This document shows positions 10,917 to 22,598 of a DNA stretch of 64,000 nucleotides, one piece after another. The DNA is from Bipolaris cookei (lineage: Eukaryota > Ascomycota > Dothideomycetes > Pleosporales > Pleosporaceae), in assembly GCA_002286855.1 (NCBI GenBank), contig NRSV01000109.1:1-64000 (forward strand), given 5' to 3'. The notes under the pieces were generated by a model, which was not told the origin of the DNA, did no database searches, and saw nothing but the letters and a program-made list of their open reading frames with translations. The position numbers were made by a program, and so were the translations under genes. Position 1 is the first letter of the stretch. The number at the start of each line of letters is the position of its first letter.

Positions 10917-11823
10917 GTTGCTTTCTACCACGGCTTGGCTCTGTGGGTTGCAAGAGAGTCAAGATGCGGAATGATGGCACCCCACCAAGCAGCCCAAAGC
11001 ATTGTTATAGCCGCGCCGGGTGGCTTGGAGGCAATGCTTGTGCTCGATAAACCAGATATCACCTCGACCGATTCTAGCCCGAAGCGGCAGGTGGATGCCG
11101 TGACGTGACAGAAGGGTGTTGAATCTGGAGCGGCATTAGTGTGCAGATCCACCCATAGCAATTATGAATGTAGCCACTCGTCTTACCAGCACAAAATTGA
11201 GCTCAGAAACAAAAAGCAATTCATGACTGTGGGGCACGTTGCACAGCAACGTGCAACATGCTGGGCTGGCATGCCTCTCTGCCTTGTACCGACATGCAGA
11301 TAACGTGTGTGGCGCCCCTGCTCTCGCCCCACTCACACCCAAAAGGTAGCCTTACACAAGCCAAGCATAAAGCTACTCCAACTGTGCGTGGCTACCCCGC
11401 AACTTTCTGCTAACGTCGTCCTTCTCCGCGTTCGGAGCTTACGAAACAACTCGCTCGTACTATTGAGATAAGGTTCTGGTTTTTGATGCGATTCCATCCC
11501 GATTGGCTTAGTAGTAAGCATTACGCCTTTTTACTGTCATTATCCGTGCTTGACACGCCATCCGGTGCTGAGGCGCCTCCAATACCCGTGCAGCCAGCGA
11601 TGTAATGCTTTTTGTTGGCAGCTTGAGTTGGTTGGAGCCAGCACCATTTTTTGGGTAACCGGCTGGCTTCTTGAGTGGACGACGGGTTGAGAGGAAAGCA
11701 TGGTATTACAAACCGACTCAACATAATGCTTTGTTCCGACAATAGCGGTCAAGAATATTGGGACGTGGCTTCGATATCTTATGGAGGCGCTGACGTGAGA
11801 GATGTATTGCGTAACTTCTCCTT
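10917..11823. other. Intergenic, 0.9 kb
   Basis: It lies upstream of the carboxylesterase and downstream of the alpha/beta hydrolase, both on the minus strand. No frame here shows codon structure or family resemblance, and no repeat was noticed. The carboxylesterase promoter is presumably in the first few hundred bases. Confidence 0.4.
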
Positions 11824-12801
11824 TTATCCTCTCCAGAACTCAATAATGAACCCTGCGACTTCTGGTACTCTGTCCCGCACCACACTGTGTCCAGCGTTTG
11901 GGACGACGAAAACATTATCGAAACCAAAGTCTCGTAGCTCTTGTTCTGTACACAAATCGTCCTTCTCTCCCAACACCACAGTCGAGGGTACACCCGTTGC
12001 GACTGCTTTCTCGAAACTCTCGTGGTTATCCATTACACCACCGTCCCGGACGATAGCGACCACAGATGCCATGTGTCCAGGGTGATTGCGGATCTGCCAC
12101 GCACGTACAGCTTCAGCGACTAATTCTCCCCGCGCAGCCCTTTCTTTCCAGTCCGATGAGACGATTAGCTCACCGCCCTCGAGCCAGGCCGTGACCCATT
12201 GCCGCGCAGCATCCTCGTCGCAATCATGTTGGAAATGGACTTGTTCAGCCGGTCTGAGGGAAGAATACTTGACAAGTCCTGCAGGTGCAACTAACACATA
12301 GCTTTGGACACGCGTAGCCCGTGATGCAACATAGCCAATTGTCAATGATGCGCCAAAGGAAAAGCCTACGAGGTGTGCAGACGGCCAATTCAGACAATCC
12401 AATAGCGTGTCAATCAGCCCGTGGAATAGGCCCGCCTCATGAGAAGCAACCGGGGTGTCGCTCAGTCCATGGCCCCATAGATCAATCAATACCAAATGCG
12501 CTGAGGGAATAGATGCATGTAGCTTGCGAGCTAGTGGAAGCATGCCTAAAGCGGGAGTCTGCACACCGTGGATGAAAAGCACACGCTCTGGCGATTTTGT
12601 GTCTGATATTAGAGACGAGGATGGAGGTATCGAGTAGTACGCCGCTTTTGCATTGTTGCTGGTGAGATACCGGGCCGGTGGGAGCAGGATGCCGAAAGCA
12701 GACGTGAAAGATTCCTCAGCAGGGGCAGAGATTGGCGAGTTTGATGGTGGAAATTCTGCGCCTGGGCGTGGTAGAACTGGGTGATGGATAGGTGAGGACA
12801 T
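11824..12801 (-). CDS. Alpha/beta hydrolase (AB hydrolase-1 fold)
   Basis: A single exon of 325 aa without a signal peptide. The core begins VLFIHGVQTPALGM near residue 78, followed by LIDLWGHGLSD and the nucleophile elbow VGFSFGASL, with Ser as nucleophile. The acid is probably Asp in LGEKDDLC and the His is in NAGHSVV. The VLIDLWGHG..D pattern matches the general alpha/beta hydrolase family that includes esterases, C-C hydrolases and acyl-transfer enzymes. I cannot assign a substrate. The start is the first Met and the upstream 5' region is non-coding. Confidence 0.85.
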   Translation of the reverse strand: MSSPIHHPVLPRPGAEFPPSNSPISAPAEESFTSAFGILLPPARYLTSNNAKAAYYSIPPSSSLISDTKSPERVLFIHGVQTPALGMLPLARKLHASIPSAHLVLIDLWGHGLSDTPVASHEAGLFHGLIDTLLDCLNWPSAHLVGFSFGASLTIGYVASRATRVQSYVLVAPAGLVKYSSLRPAEQVHFQHDCDEDAARQWVTAWLEGGELIVSSDWKERAARGELVAEAVRAWQIRNHPGHMASVVAIVRDGGVMDNHESFEKAVATGVPSTVVLGEKDDLCTEQELRDFGFDNVFVVPNAGHSVVRDRVPEVAGFIIEFWRG

Positions 12802-13767
12802 TGTCAGTGATGAGTTTCTGATAGGATGCGGTGCTTGGCTTTATGTTGTTAGTCGAAGGATTTGGATGTTGATGGTAGGGCGTGATTAGCGGGGACCACG
12901 ACACGTGACAGTGTCGAGTATCGCAAGGCGATGTGCAGAAAGTGCGAACAAACACATCGACGGCAATGTTTTCACAAGAGTTAAGCAGTTCTTCGCCTTA
13001 CCAAGGGAATTTATCTCCTCTTTTCTTTCCCTATATTACCTTGAGCTGCATCTCCATATACCCCTTTCAGGATAACCAAACAACGCAGTATAACTTTAGG
13101 CTACGAGCCTCAGCTTGGTTTAGATAGCCCCCGAGCCTCGATCTACACCAAATTGAATGTAACTACGTAGATACTTGTAGGCCTAAAAACCTGCATGCCT
13201 TATATAGCCCTAGGGCTGAGACAGGACGTTAAACTATAATAATAATAACAATAATAACAACGCAGTATAACAATGCTACACAGGTAGACAAAATAGGAAA
13301 ACGCGATTCCGTTCCTACCCAATAACATTGTTTCATGCCCTCGCTGATTGGCTGTGTAGCTAACACACCTAGTAAACTTTATTCGCGAAGCCCCCGGGCT
13401 ATTCGTATTCGATCATTACACCAGCAAGACCCTGGAAACCACAACGTAGTAACATATTCACCCTAAACAAAAAACGAAGGACAAAGCACGATATCGCGCC
13501 GAATACAAGGAGATTTTGCTCTCGGCAAGATACCCTTTGTGACAAGTGGCCCGCGTTATTTGTCTTACCAAAGAAAAAAATAGCAAAAGTGAGATAGCCT
13601 CGGCTCAAGCGCATCCACATGCACCTTGGAGATCTTGACGGACAATTTTCTTTAGTCTGTGCTGACGGTACAAAATCCACGGCCACAATACATTAAAATA
13701 CCTCCTCACTGCTACAATAAGAAAAAGAACAGAGGACAGGAGGCAGAGAGAAAAAGATTCAAGAAAA
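12802..13767. other. Intergenic, divergent promoter region with short direct repeat
   Basis: It separates the divergent hydrolase and PHS1 genes. It contains an (AAT/AAC)n-like stretch at about 13235-13260 and a 14-base direct repeat, CAACGCAGTATAAC, at 13081-13094 and 13259-13272, which may be an eroded transposon footprint. The minus strand of 13400-13680 has an open frame but no recognisable protein. Confidence 0.4.
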
Positions 13768-14669
13768 ATGTCAAACCAACGCCCCCCGCGACCAGCACCA
13801 TCCCAGACCCGCCTCATCTACCTAACATCCTACAACCTCGTCTTCGCCTCCCTCTGGGCCTCCATCTTCGTCCGCACAGCATCCCACGCCCTAACCTCTT
13901 CTCGTATCGACCTCTTCCGTGCTACGGAACCCCACGCCCGCTGGGTCCAAACAGCCTCGTTGCTAGAAGTGCTGCATGCTGCTTTTGGTAACCTATTTTC
14001 CCCTTCTCTTCGCTCTCCCCTTTTCCTACTTACAAAACCTCGCTTTGAATCTCAATTCAAACGAAACAGAGTCCTGAAGGCTAATAAGTATGAAATAGGC
14101 CTCATCAAATCCCCCATCAGCACCACCGCTCTGCAAGTCATCACACGCGTGATCCAAGTATGGATGGTATGGTTCTGTTTCCCTAGCAGCACCGCATCGT
14201 CAAGCGCGTATCTGGCGCTTCTGCTAGCGTGGTCAACGGCAGATGCGATTCGGTATTTCTACTTGGCGCTGAATATGCATGGGAGGGCGCCGGGGTGGCT
14301 TGTTTGGCTTAGGTACGTCTTCCCCCCCACCCCTTTTCTTTTTTCTTTTTCAAGTGCATGGTTTGACGGAGAGGAGAGAAGCTGATACGTGAGTACAGGT
14401 ATACGATGTTTTATCCGCTGTATCCAGTGGGGATCGGAGCGGAGTGGTGGTTGTTATATCGGGCTGTTGAGCCTGCGGGGAAGATTAACGGGTTGATTAC
14501 GCCATTTTTTTACTTTTGTCTTGCGTTGTATATTCCTGGTAAGTGCGGAGAGAAAGGCATGCTGGATATGCGTGGGTTGCTGACTTGTGATGTAGGTTCG
14601 TATACAATGTATACATATATGATGAGGCAAAGGAGTAAGACGCTCAAGTCTGCGAAGAAGAGTGCTTGA
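13768..14669 (+). CDS. PHS1: Very-long-chain (3R)-3-hydroxyacyl-CoA dehydratase
   Basis: Four exons: 13768-13987, 14099-14312, 14399-14538 and 14596-14669, 215 aa, close to the 217 aa of yeast Phs1. Introns are 111, 86 and 57 nt, all GT-AG, and the reading frame stays open across every junction. The enzyme removes water from 3-hydroxyacyl-CoA in the ER elongation cycle that makes very-long-chain fatty acids for sphingolipids. The catalytic region YPLYPVGIGAEWW contains the Tyr and Glu known to be essential in this family. Several hydrophobic membrane spans are visible. The C-terminus KKSA is a KKXX ER-retrieval signal. It converges on the PEX26-like gene. Confidence 0.93.
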
Positions 14670-14911
14670 AGGGCTTTTTATTTGGTTTCTTAGAGTCAGG
14701 CATGGGTTCGAGAGCAATTTCAACACACATCACATGACGTCAGAAACAGGCTGTATGCATCGTTTAACGCAGGCACATGCCTACGGAATTTTTGTACACG
14801 ATATCAATACATAGGAGATGCATGCATACCCAACCGAACATAGAAAAGAGACATCTTCCTTCTCTCGTTCACCTATGCTTTCCAAGACCTGTAATAGAAA
14901 AATGCATCGTA

Positions 14912-16264
14912 TTAAATATAGGAAACCTTTACACCCATGCCGACGGTGCGCCGGACCTTTCCCCAGGCATTACGTATGATCCTCATTATCCTTTCTCGGA
15001 GGTCCCTTCTGCCGAATGCAAGGCCAAATGCGAGTAGGAAGAGGAGTGTGCGGAAAAAAGCCATTGGATTTGCAGTCATGGAATGTGCAGTATTAGATAT
15101 GAGGTTTTGGATATTGGCAAGCACGGCGGAGGCGCGGTTGTAGAAACCTGGCGGGGGACTCATGGATTTCTTGGGCGGAGTGCGTGAGGTTCGAGAAGAT
15201 TGCGAGGAAACGGGTTGAGGGGTGGGTTGTGGCTTGCGGAAACGCTCGTCTGAGCCTCGGGGTTGGCGGCGGTTTTCTTCCTCGCGTTTCCGGCGCTCGT
15301 CTTCTGCGCGAGACTGTTCGAGACGCCTTGCCTCGGTTTCCCTGCGGCGTTGCTCCATCTGTTCTTGCTGCTGCTGGCGTAGCTTCTCCTCTCTTGCCTC
15401 GGTGTCTTCCTTTTCTTCCTTGAGCGAGTGCAGAGCGAGCAGGAAAGCCTCCTTGCGCTCATCATCCAGAACCTCTGACATGCTGATGAACTCGCGGGCA
15501 TAGTCCCACTCATCGTTACGGGGCAGGACGTGCAGCGTGTATAGTTCTAGCAGCTTGATGCGCTTCTCGAGGTCGCGCGGGGTGTCTGTGCCAGTGTGCT
15601 GCTTGTGATTACCGAGGCGCTTCTCTTGGTATGACGGCGAGGCCATGTGGGAGGCGATATTGAGCGTGGGCGTGGCAGATGCGGAGAGGTATGTCTCGAG
15701 CTTCTGCTGGTTAAGACGCTGGGAGGGAGCATGAGTGAGTAGCAGTGTGGCTCTGCATGGTGGTTAGTATAGAAATCACATACACGGCCTACTTTCGGCA
15801 TACAGGTTCACAACAACATCGGCATCCACGTCACCCTCGGCTCCAGCATAGCCATCGCGCACTACGTCGTCCCAGATGCTACCATCGCGGCATTTAGACA
15901 CTAGCTGCTTCCAGCGGGTGCTGCCAAAGGCATGCTTGCCCTCTTCGGCGCCCAGTTCGATGACGGCATTCAGGAAGGTAAGGTAGAAGCTCCAGACCTT
16001 GATCCGGGTGCCGCGAGACGCGGTTGCTACGGGCGCATGTCCTACGAGGTCGCCATTGGGGCCATTGGGATCGTCTAGGGGCGGCGGGGTGATGATGGGC
16101 TCGATTGTGGAGAGGGCCTCTGGTAGGCGGCGCGTCAGGAACAGCTGGGCGGCCTGGCGGTAGGCTTTGGCGATCTGGGAGGCTTGTTGCCGCGATGCCG
16201 ACAGCGACGAGATGGACGTGGACAGGTAGCGCGACCCGCTGATATCGTCGTAGAGAGTCGCCAT
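14912..16264 (-). CDS. PEX26: PEX26-like peroxin (tail-anchored)
   Basis: Two exons, 16264-15804 and 15752-14912, 433 aa. The 51-nt intron (GTATGC...CTATACTAACC...CAG) gives an open junction reading VVNLATLLLTHAP. The N-terminal 200 residues are helical and resemble the receptor-complex docking part of filamentous-fungal Pex26. A charged Gln/Glu/Arg coiled coil (about 255-320) follows, then a Pro/Ser linker. A single hydrophobic segment AFFRTLLFLLAFGLAFG lies near the C-terminus, followed by basic residues and GMGVKVSYI. This is a tail-anchor layout as in PEX26/PEX15, which recruit the PEX1-PEX6 ATPase to peroxisomes. The start is at METMATL's internal Met (16264), the first ATG in frame; an upstream exon cannot be excluded. 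Family assignment is from memory of the architecture. Confidence 0.65.
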
Positions 16265-16810
16265 GGTCTCTGCAAGACGTGATACAAGTGCTGGCGAGGA
16301 GTTCTGGGCGGCGTTTACGGGCTCATAGCGGTGAAAGACGGGGGGAGCGGCTCGGTGGTGCGCATTTCCACTCCGCGTCGTCACAACATTCGACCTCGGC
16401 TCTCTCGCTGTCAATATTGTCTTGGCGCGTCAACTGGCCGAGCAACCCTCTCCTCATTTTCACACCCCGACGCGTGACGAGCAAGACACTTATGCTTGCA
16501 CTCTACAATACATACTGTATCTGCAGACATTGTACTACCGCCATGGCCGCGATGCGGAATCAATTCGCTTCGCAGTTGTTTGCTTGCTTGCCACAAGCTC
16601 TGAGTCACCGGCCGAGAGATGCCTGTTTGATCGCTCCTGACCTCCTTAGTTTCGCAACTGCCTCTAGGTAGGTAGCTTTGCCACTCACTTTCTTTTGACA
16701 GCTGCCTCTTCGCCTTTACTACCATCAACATTCACCGTCGTCTACAAGCTTATATCATTGTTGCAAACTGCCTATGCTGCTTGACTGCAATCCCCATCAT
16801 TCCCACAAAC
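16265..16810. promoter_or_regulatory. Divergent promoter, PEX26-like / PARN
   Basis: This 546-base gap lies between two genes transcribed away from each other and must hold both promoters. An open frame continues from the PEX26-like gene to 16414 without an ATG, so part of it could be coding if an upstream exon exists. CT-rich stretches occur before the PARN start, common in fungal core promoters. Confidence 0.4.
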
Positions 16811-18729
16811 ATGGACATCGACGCAACCACCTTCCCACACCACCTCTTGTGGATGCTCATTAACATCGCCGAGGCCGATTTCGTCTCGTTCGACTTGGAA
16901 CTTTCCGGTATCCCTTCCCGCATCCAGGATAAGCCCCCGCGCGGCCCCGGACGTTTTACCATGGAAGAACGCTACGCCGAAACCAAAATGGGCGCCGATC
17001 GCTATCAGATCCTACAGGTAGGAATTACGTGCGCAAGGTTCGACTATATAGCAAACAAGTACATCTTACGCCCATACAACATCGACATCAGCCCATTGTT
17101 AGATGAGCGCATCGACTTTGAGCGCGAGATTCGGTTTCAAAGTGGTGCCTGCACCTTTTTGCTCAAAAATGGCTTTGACCTTGGCATGCCCTTTGCCAAC
17201 GGCGTGCAATATTTATCGCGACAAGAGGCAGAGGAAGCAAAGCAGATGGCGTATGACCGTCTGGAGAAGAAGAACCCCGTACCCGACCTCCAGCTCAAAG
17301 AGGGAGATGTCGAGTCTCTTGACTTTATGCGCCGTGTAAGGGAGGCCATCAATAAGTGGAAGACCACCATTTCGTCTGGTTTAGATATCACAACCCATAC
17401 TGGGCTCCCTGATCGGCCAAAAATTCCAGTAATAACGCGCTTTGAAAAGCGTCTGGTTCATCAACTCGTGCGTGCTGAATTTCCCGACCTAGTGACCATG
17501 GGCCGCTCTGAATGCGTTCGCATCATTCAGCTTGATCCCGTTCGCGAAGCAGAAAACATGCAACGAATGAAAAATCGCGTCGAAGAGTCCATATTGCGTC
17601 AAACTGGCTTTCGTTGGATTTTTGAGGCTCTAGTCAAAGGTGGCAATCTCAGTAGAACTGACTTGCTGTACGTTGCTCGGACGACAGGTATGGCTCCAAC
17701 GGCAGATATAAATGAAACACGTACTCGTTTCGATAAAGCTATGGAAAGATTGAAGACCATACAGCCAGTTCTTGTTGGTCATAATATGTTCACCGACATT
17801 GTATATCTTTACCGCACATTTGTTGGCGAGTTGCCTGTAGGCCATGAGGAGTTCTGTACATGTCGCTGCGTTACGCTAATGAAGGTGACCAGGACATTTT
17901 GGGCGATTTCCAATACGCTATACACGAGCTGTTCCCTAAAATAATCGACACCAAGTATCTGGCGACATTTGCTGAGGGCGATCTCAACGCATCACCTACT
18001 TTACAGGAAATTGCACAGGGTCTCAGCAGCCAACCTTTGCCTGATATCATCATTCACGCCGACCATCCAAAGTACCAAGACATTGAGGCTTTCCACGAAG
18101 CGGGCTACGACAGCCTATTAACCGCTACCATCATGATCAAGCTGGCTGCTAAATTAGGCGTGGAGAGAGGAGAGAAGATACTCCCGTCACTTTTTAGCAA
18201 TTTGTCCAACGGCGTGGGTAGCCAATCCAACCCAACCACCAATGAAAACGTACCAGATTTTGTCAAGGACGGCCGAGAAAAAGTGCAAAAACCGGCCCCA
18301 TTACCACCCGTCGAGAACCCAGAATTTAAGCAGTCTAAGAAGCAGCGGAAAAAGAAGAAACAAGTCAGCAAGAAAGCAGAGCAAACACGATTTCAGACGA
18401 AAAATGTCTTTGATGCTCTTAGCGAAATGTCACTAAACCCAGAGACCGCGGCTCTATCGACCGATGATGAGGAAGCAGAGCCAACTGAAGCAAAGAAAGA
18501 CCACCAAAACGGAAAATGGGATGAGCAAACAAGTCAATCTCCCGGATCATGGGGGAATGCAGCCCCTCTGCAGAACACCATGAGTTGGACACCCCTTGAG
18601 CAAGTCGAACGCCAACCAATGGAACTCATCCCGCGTTTCGACTCCAAATTCTGGGCCGAGTTCGGGAACACGCTCCGAGTCTTTGGCACCGAAGAAGCGG
18701 TCTGGAAGATTGCCACTTGGGAATCTTGA
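16811..18729 (+). CDS. PARN/CAF1-family poly(A)-specific ribonuclease
   Basis: Two exons, 16811-17836 and 17893-18729, 620 aa. The 56-nt intron (GTAGGC...GCTAATG...ACCAG) restores the family reading ELP-DILGDFQYAIHELFP; without it the frame breaks. This is a DEDD exonuclease that shortens mRNA poly(A) tails. Visible catalytic residues are Asp and Glu in FDLELSG near residue 27, Asp in VGHNMFTDIVYLY near 326, and the last Asp in HEAGYDSLL near 411. An R3H-like segment (RLVHQLVRAEFPDLV) lies around residues 217-245. The C-terminal 150 residues are low complexity with a KKQRKKKKQVSKK basic patch, a likely nuclear signal. It differs from CCR4-NOT Pop2 by the inserted R3H segment and the length. 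A Fot1/pogo transposon sits 109 bases downstream. Confidence 0.9.
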
Positions 18730-18838
18730 TTTGTCGGGATACTTTGAACAAAACTGGAATGTGCTCATGTATGTATGCATGTGGTTGGGCGGGCGTAGCA
18801 CAGTGTTGGTATTCGAAAGCCTCAGAAAAAAACATGTA

Positions 18839-20256
18839 ACGTAAAGCACCACCGAGCCGGACACACCACCGAGCCGGACACTTTTTCTTGGCATCGCGAA
18901 CATCACTTGCAAAGTAACATGTCCCAACTACGTAAAGATACATTAACTCAGAGAGAAGGCAGAATTACTCTTGCTATTCAGGCCTATCGTACGGGCCAGT
19001 TTAAGAGCATTCGACGCGCTGCTGCTGTCTACAACGTTCCTTTTCAGCGGCTTTCTGATCGGCTTAACAAAATCACTTTTCGACCCCAGATATCTCCAAA
19101 CTGCCGCAAACTAACTGTCAAAGTGTAGGGTGCTGCTTGTTCTACTATCGACTCAGAGGTAGAGGTCTCTGCCTTCTACTTGTCCGTAGTAGACTCAGAG
19201 NCCGTACGATTGGAAGCTCTCAGTATCACAGAACGGCTGGACAAATAACGCGCTTGGTCTTGAGTGGTTAAAGCACTTTGACGAGCATACAAAGACGCGT
19301 CAGGTGGGGTCGTACAGGCTACTTATTCTTGACGGCCATGAGAGCCACCTAAACCAAGAATTTAAGGACTACTGTCTTGAACAGAAGATTCTTACTCTTT
19401 GTATGCCTGCTCATTCATCGCATATACTTCAGCCGCTTGACGTTGTCTGCTTTTCGCCTCTTAAGCAGAAGTACTCCCAACGCGTACGAGACTTGGCACG
19501 CCACCACGTCTGGCATATTGATAAAGAACGCTTCCTGCCAGCCTTTCGAGACGCGTTTCGCGACGTATTTACGTTCGATAACTGCAAAAAAGCCTTTAAG
19601 GCAGCAGGGCTAGTTCCTATTAACGCGCAGAGAGTCATTGATCGTCTTGACGTACGCCTTTGTACCCCACCACAAGAAGCTCAGCTAGAAACACCCTGGG
19701 AGTCTAAAACCCCTAGCAATTCGTACGAATTTGGATCACAGTCGAAGCTTGTGAGAGATCCTTTCGTACGATCACCAACTGCTGCACAAGAAGGCTTCTC
19801 AAAGCTTATTAAAGGAGCTGAGGAGATGCTACATGAGAATGTGCTTATGAAGGCCCGCATACGAGAGCTTGAAGAGCAATTAGCTGAGGTAACAAAGCGC
19901 CGAGGGCGTAAAAGAAAGCGAATTCAGACAGGCGGGACACTAGACTTTGGTGCAGGAGCATCGCAGGCAGCTGAAAATGCTGCTACTGGTCGTACGGCAT
20001 CAAAGAAGGCGCGTGGTGGGGGTAGTCAAGAAAAGGCTCTACCAGGTCAACGGCACTGTGGAACCTGTGGGAGAGTGGGCCATAACGCCCGTACGTGCCA
20101 AAAAGATGTAGAAGAAGATTCTCTATCAGATACAAGTGAGTTGTATAACGCATCTATAGCTAGTGTAGAGTAATTCGAGTTTTCGTACATGAAGTTCGTG
20201 ATGCCAAGAAAAAGTGTCCGGCTCGGTGGTGTGTCCGGCTCGGTGGTGCTTTACGT
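18839..20256 (+). mobile_element. Fot1/pogo-type DNA transposon, incomplete transposase
   Basis: Terminal inverted repeats of 63 bases (18839-18901 and 20194-20256, one mismatch) begin ACGTAAAGCACC and are flanked by TA at 18837-18838 and 20257-20258, the TA target duplication typical of pogo/Fot1 elements. The first frame (18919-19128) is the transposase N-terminal helix-turn-helix (QREGRITLAIQAYR, SIRRAAAVYNVP). The second (19202-20173) holds the later catalytic part: WKLSVSQNGWTN, LILDGHESH with the second Asp, SHILQPLDVVCFSPLK with the third, a coiled coil, and a C-terminal CCHC knuckle CGTCGRVGHNARTC. The segment with the first catalytic Asp is missing exactly where base 19201 is N. The near-identical repeats suggest a recent insertion. 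Confidence 0.88.
19201..19201. other. Ambiguous base (N), probable assembly break
   Basis: This is the only N in the window. Coding for roughly 150-200 transposase residues is missing between the helix-turn-helix part and the DGHESH motif on either side of it, so the N probably marks a collapsed or unclosed gap in a repetitive element rather than one unread base. Confidence 0.7.
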
Positions 20257-20258
20257 TA

Positions 20259-22023
20259 ACTCAAACATGTACCGGAAATTAAAAGAGAGACGCATGCATG
20301 ATGCATACATGATGCAGGTGAGGCAAATGCTAGTCTGAATTTCTAAAGTTGCTGTCTTATGTCTTTGCTTATTATCAAGCTGCTTTACATCTTTACTGGC
20401 TATCCTACGTACGACAGCTCAGCCCTTGTATCCGGACTCAGGAAAGCAAATTTTGCATGCAGAGACGGGAAATGGTGGCGCTAATTAGGTGTCATTGTCC
20501 TTTCCTCATGAGGTGCCACAGGATGCATACTGCATGTGCATAGCAAGTAAGCACAGCTAATTCAACTTTATTAGGCATACCGCCACGTGGGCTTTTTTTC
20601 TTTTTTTCGCGGACCAATACGTTAATTATGTTCAAACGCTGGCGCGTAAACACCAAGGGTTGGTGGATGTACCGTATCGATCTTGAGTCCTGTCAGCATG
20701 CACACCCGTCTCCCATCATACGTATCTAAACCATTTACCTACCACAACCCATTGTCATCCCGCTCACGTCTATTCCGGCGCATTATGGTATGGATACCCT
20801 TGGCAAGAGTGAGGACCTGCTGCAGTGAACGATCATCTATCAAACACGTAATCCAACTTCTCGATAATCACTTTCTCATCTCCCTATCGTATTGCGACAC
20901 GATCGTGTCTTGGTACATGAGTACACTTAGGTTGCCTATGGCGATTGTGCTGCCCGGTGCCATCGACCCAATGCCCGCGAAGAATGCAATTGCGGCATTT
21001 TCTGCGACTTTAGACTGTGAATCAGGAATTGCAAGTTGATTAGGTGCCACCTCGAAGGAACTTGCTTGATCCAACCCAGTACTTCGTTGCGGCTGCGCGC
21101 TGCTGCTGAGAAGAGGCCGGATTAGTGGTTGTGGGGTACATATTCCTTCAGATGGGATAAGCAAGAGGACCAAAACGGGGCAAAAAGCGAGGTCGGAGAC
21201 ATCTCCTTGCCACCTGATTGCATGACACCCTCGGACCTGATAAGATGACATCCTCGGACTCGCAAGTAGCTAATGCCACCCGTGGTCCCTCGGGCAACAT
21301 CCTTATCCTCTCGCTTGTAACCTGTGGCTCAATAGGGCTGTCTAATCATCAGTACAGCCGTTTCCAACGTTGCAAATTCACCACATGCACGTAAATACGC
21401 CCAGCTCGTCGCTTGGCATCGCCCGCACGGACTCCGATTCGCTGCCTCTGAACAAATAGTACTGTGTATAATCAGATCATCATACATCCAACAGGGGATA
21501 CCCTAGCATCGCGATCCTATGCTATGAATTTTGTGCTACACATCCGTCCTCAAATTTACTATGTACTGTACATGCGATCTTAAAACCCAGATTTCAGTCA
21601 GGCTCGGTGCAACGATTCACGCCCTAAGTGGCTGAGAACTACTGTAGGTGATCAGGCTTGGTGACGCAGACAGGGGTGTCCGTGAATTGTCAGGCCCTAG
21701 CGCATCGTGTGAGGGCCTGAATCTGGGACACTGCATCTGGGGGACTGCAGTACTCATTATTGTTGGTGATTGGCCAGGTAAGCGGAGCTATAGGCACGCT
21801 TTGCATGTTCTGCCTCGACGGTGTGGGTTGACGAAGCGCATGTTGATATTTCGCTGTACGCAGTCCTTCGGGCCCGTTTTGTGTCATTGTCAAGTTATAA
21901 AGGTAAGATCAAATCTTTGCTGCCCCAATGGCGTGCTTCTTTGTTATTCTCTTTCTGTTTCTTCCCGCCGAAGAGATTATTTTGTCAGTGCAGAGCATAC
22001 AGCTGACACTACTATACCTCATT
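20259..22023. other. Intergenic, 1.8 kb, possible eroded coding fragment
   Basis: No confident gene. On the minus strand, 21251-20868 reads a 127-codon frame ending in SKVAENAAIAFFAGIGSM and related sense-like residues. Further coding-like text continues in another frame to about 20650 (LQQVLTLAKGIHTIMRRNRRERD) after stops. I do not recognise the family; it may be a degraded gene. The rest shows nothing. Confidence 0.35.
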
Positions 22024-22362
22024 ATGCCCTTCATTGAAGATGCGTTCCGGGCTTTGGCAATTCAACCTTCATTGCCGCAGACTCGGATTGACGACCGGAT
22101 ACCATCATATGTTACGCCCCCTGTGGGAGACGCGAGATCGTGAGTCTACTTGCAACATTCTTCTCTAGACGCCCTTCTGATATCAAGTTTCTTTTGTAGC
22201 ACGGCTGTGGTCTGCTCTTGTACCCGCGACAATAATGGGCACATCGTGCACTCATGCACCGCTGCTTCCTACATCCCTCAGGCTACGATAGCGTCTCAGC
22301 AAGACATCGCCGCCCAGAATCATGACTTGATGGAGGTAGGAGCGCAGTTCGATAAGAAATGA
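22024..22362 (+). CDS. Small hypothetical protein, two exons
   Basis: A model with exons 22024-22139 and 22200-22362 gives 92 aa. The 60-nt intron has GTGAGT at the donor and TTTTGTAG at the acceptor, and the frame is open across the junction (GDARS-TAVVCSC). The N-terminal part MPFIEDAFRALAIQPSLPQT contains a possible amphipathic helix, and the rest has no domain I recognise. There is no signal peptide from this start; an upstream in-frame extension to 21928 would add a hydrophobic segment (MACFFVILFLFLPAEE), which would change the location to membrane or secreted. Supported only by splice-site fit and lack of stops, so it may be spurious. Confidence 0.35.
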
Positions 22363-22598
22363 ACCTGGAAAGTGGCAATGATGATTGTTATTATATGACT
22401 TAGCTCACGGCGTGGGATTAGGTAAGATGCTCAGGCGAATGATGGAAAGGACAAGCGATTTGGTTCCGTGAACTTTGCTGCTTAGCATTGTTAATATTGG
22501 GGCTTGTGGGACACAAGTGGTCTTCCCAGATCTAGTACTTAACTCAAAATACTTTTTCACTTGTTTGTTCTTACTATGCCCAGGATCACCTGGATTCA

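Noticed and set aside
13399..13686. 95-codon minus-strand frame as a gene
   Set aside because: No recognisable family, no splice-linked partner, and lies in a promoter gap with repeat traces.
17837..17892. Frameshift mutation in the PARN-type gene
   Set aside because: A 56-nt GT-AG intron with a branch site explains the frame change and restores the family sequence.
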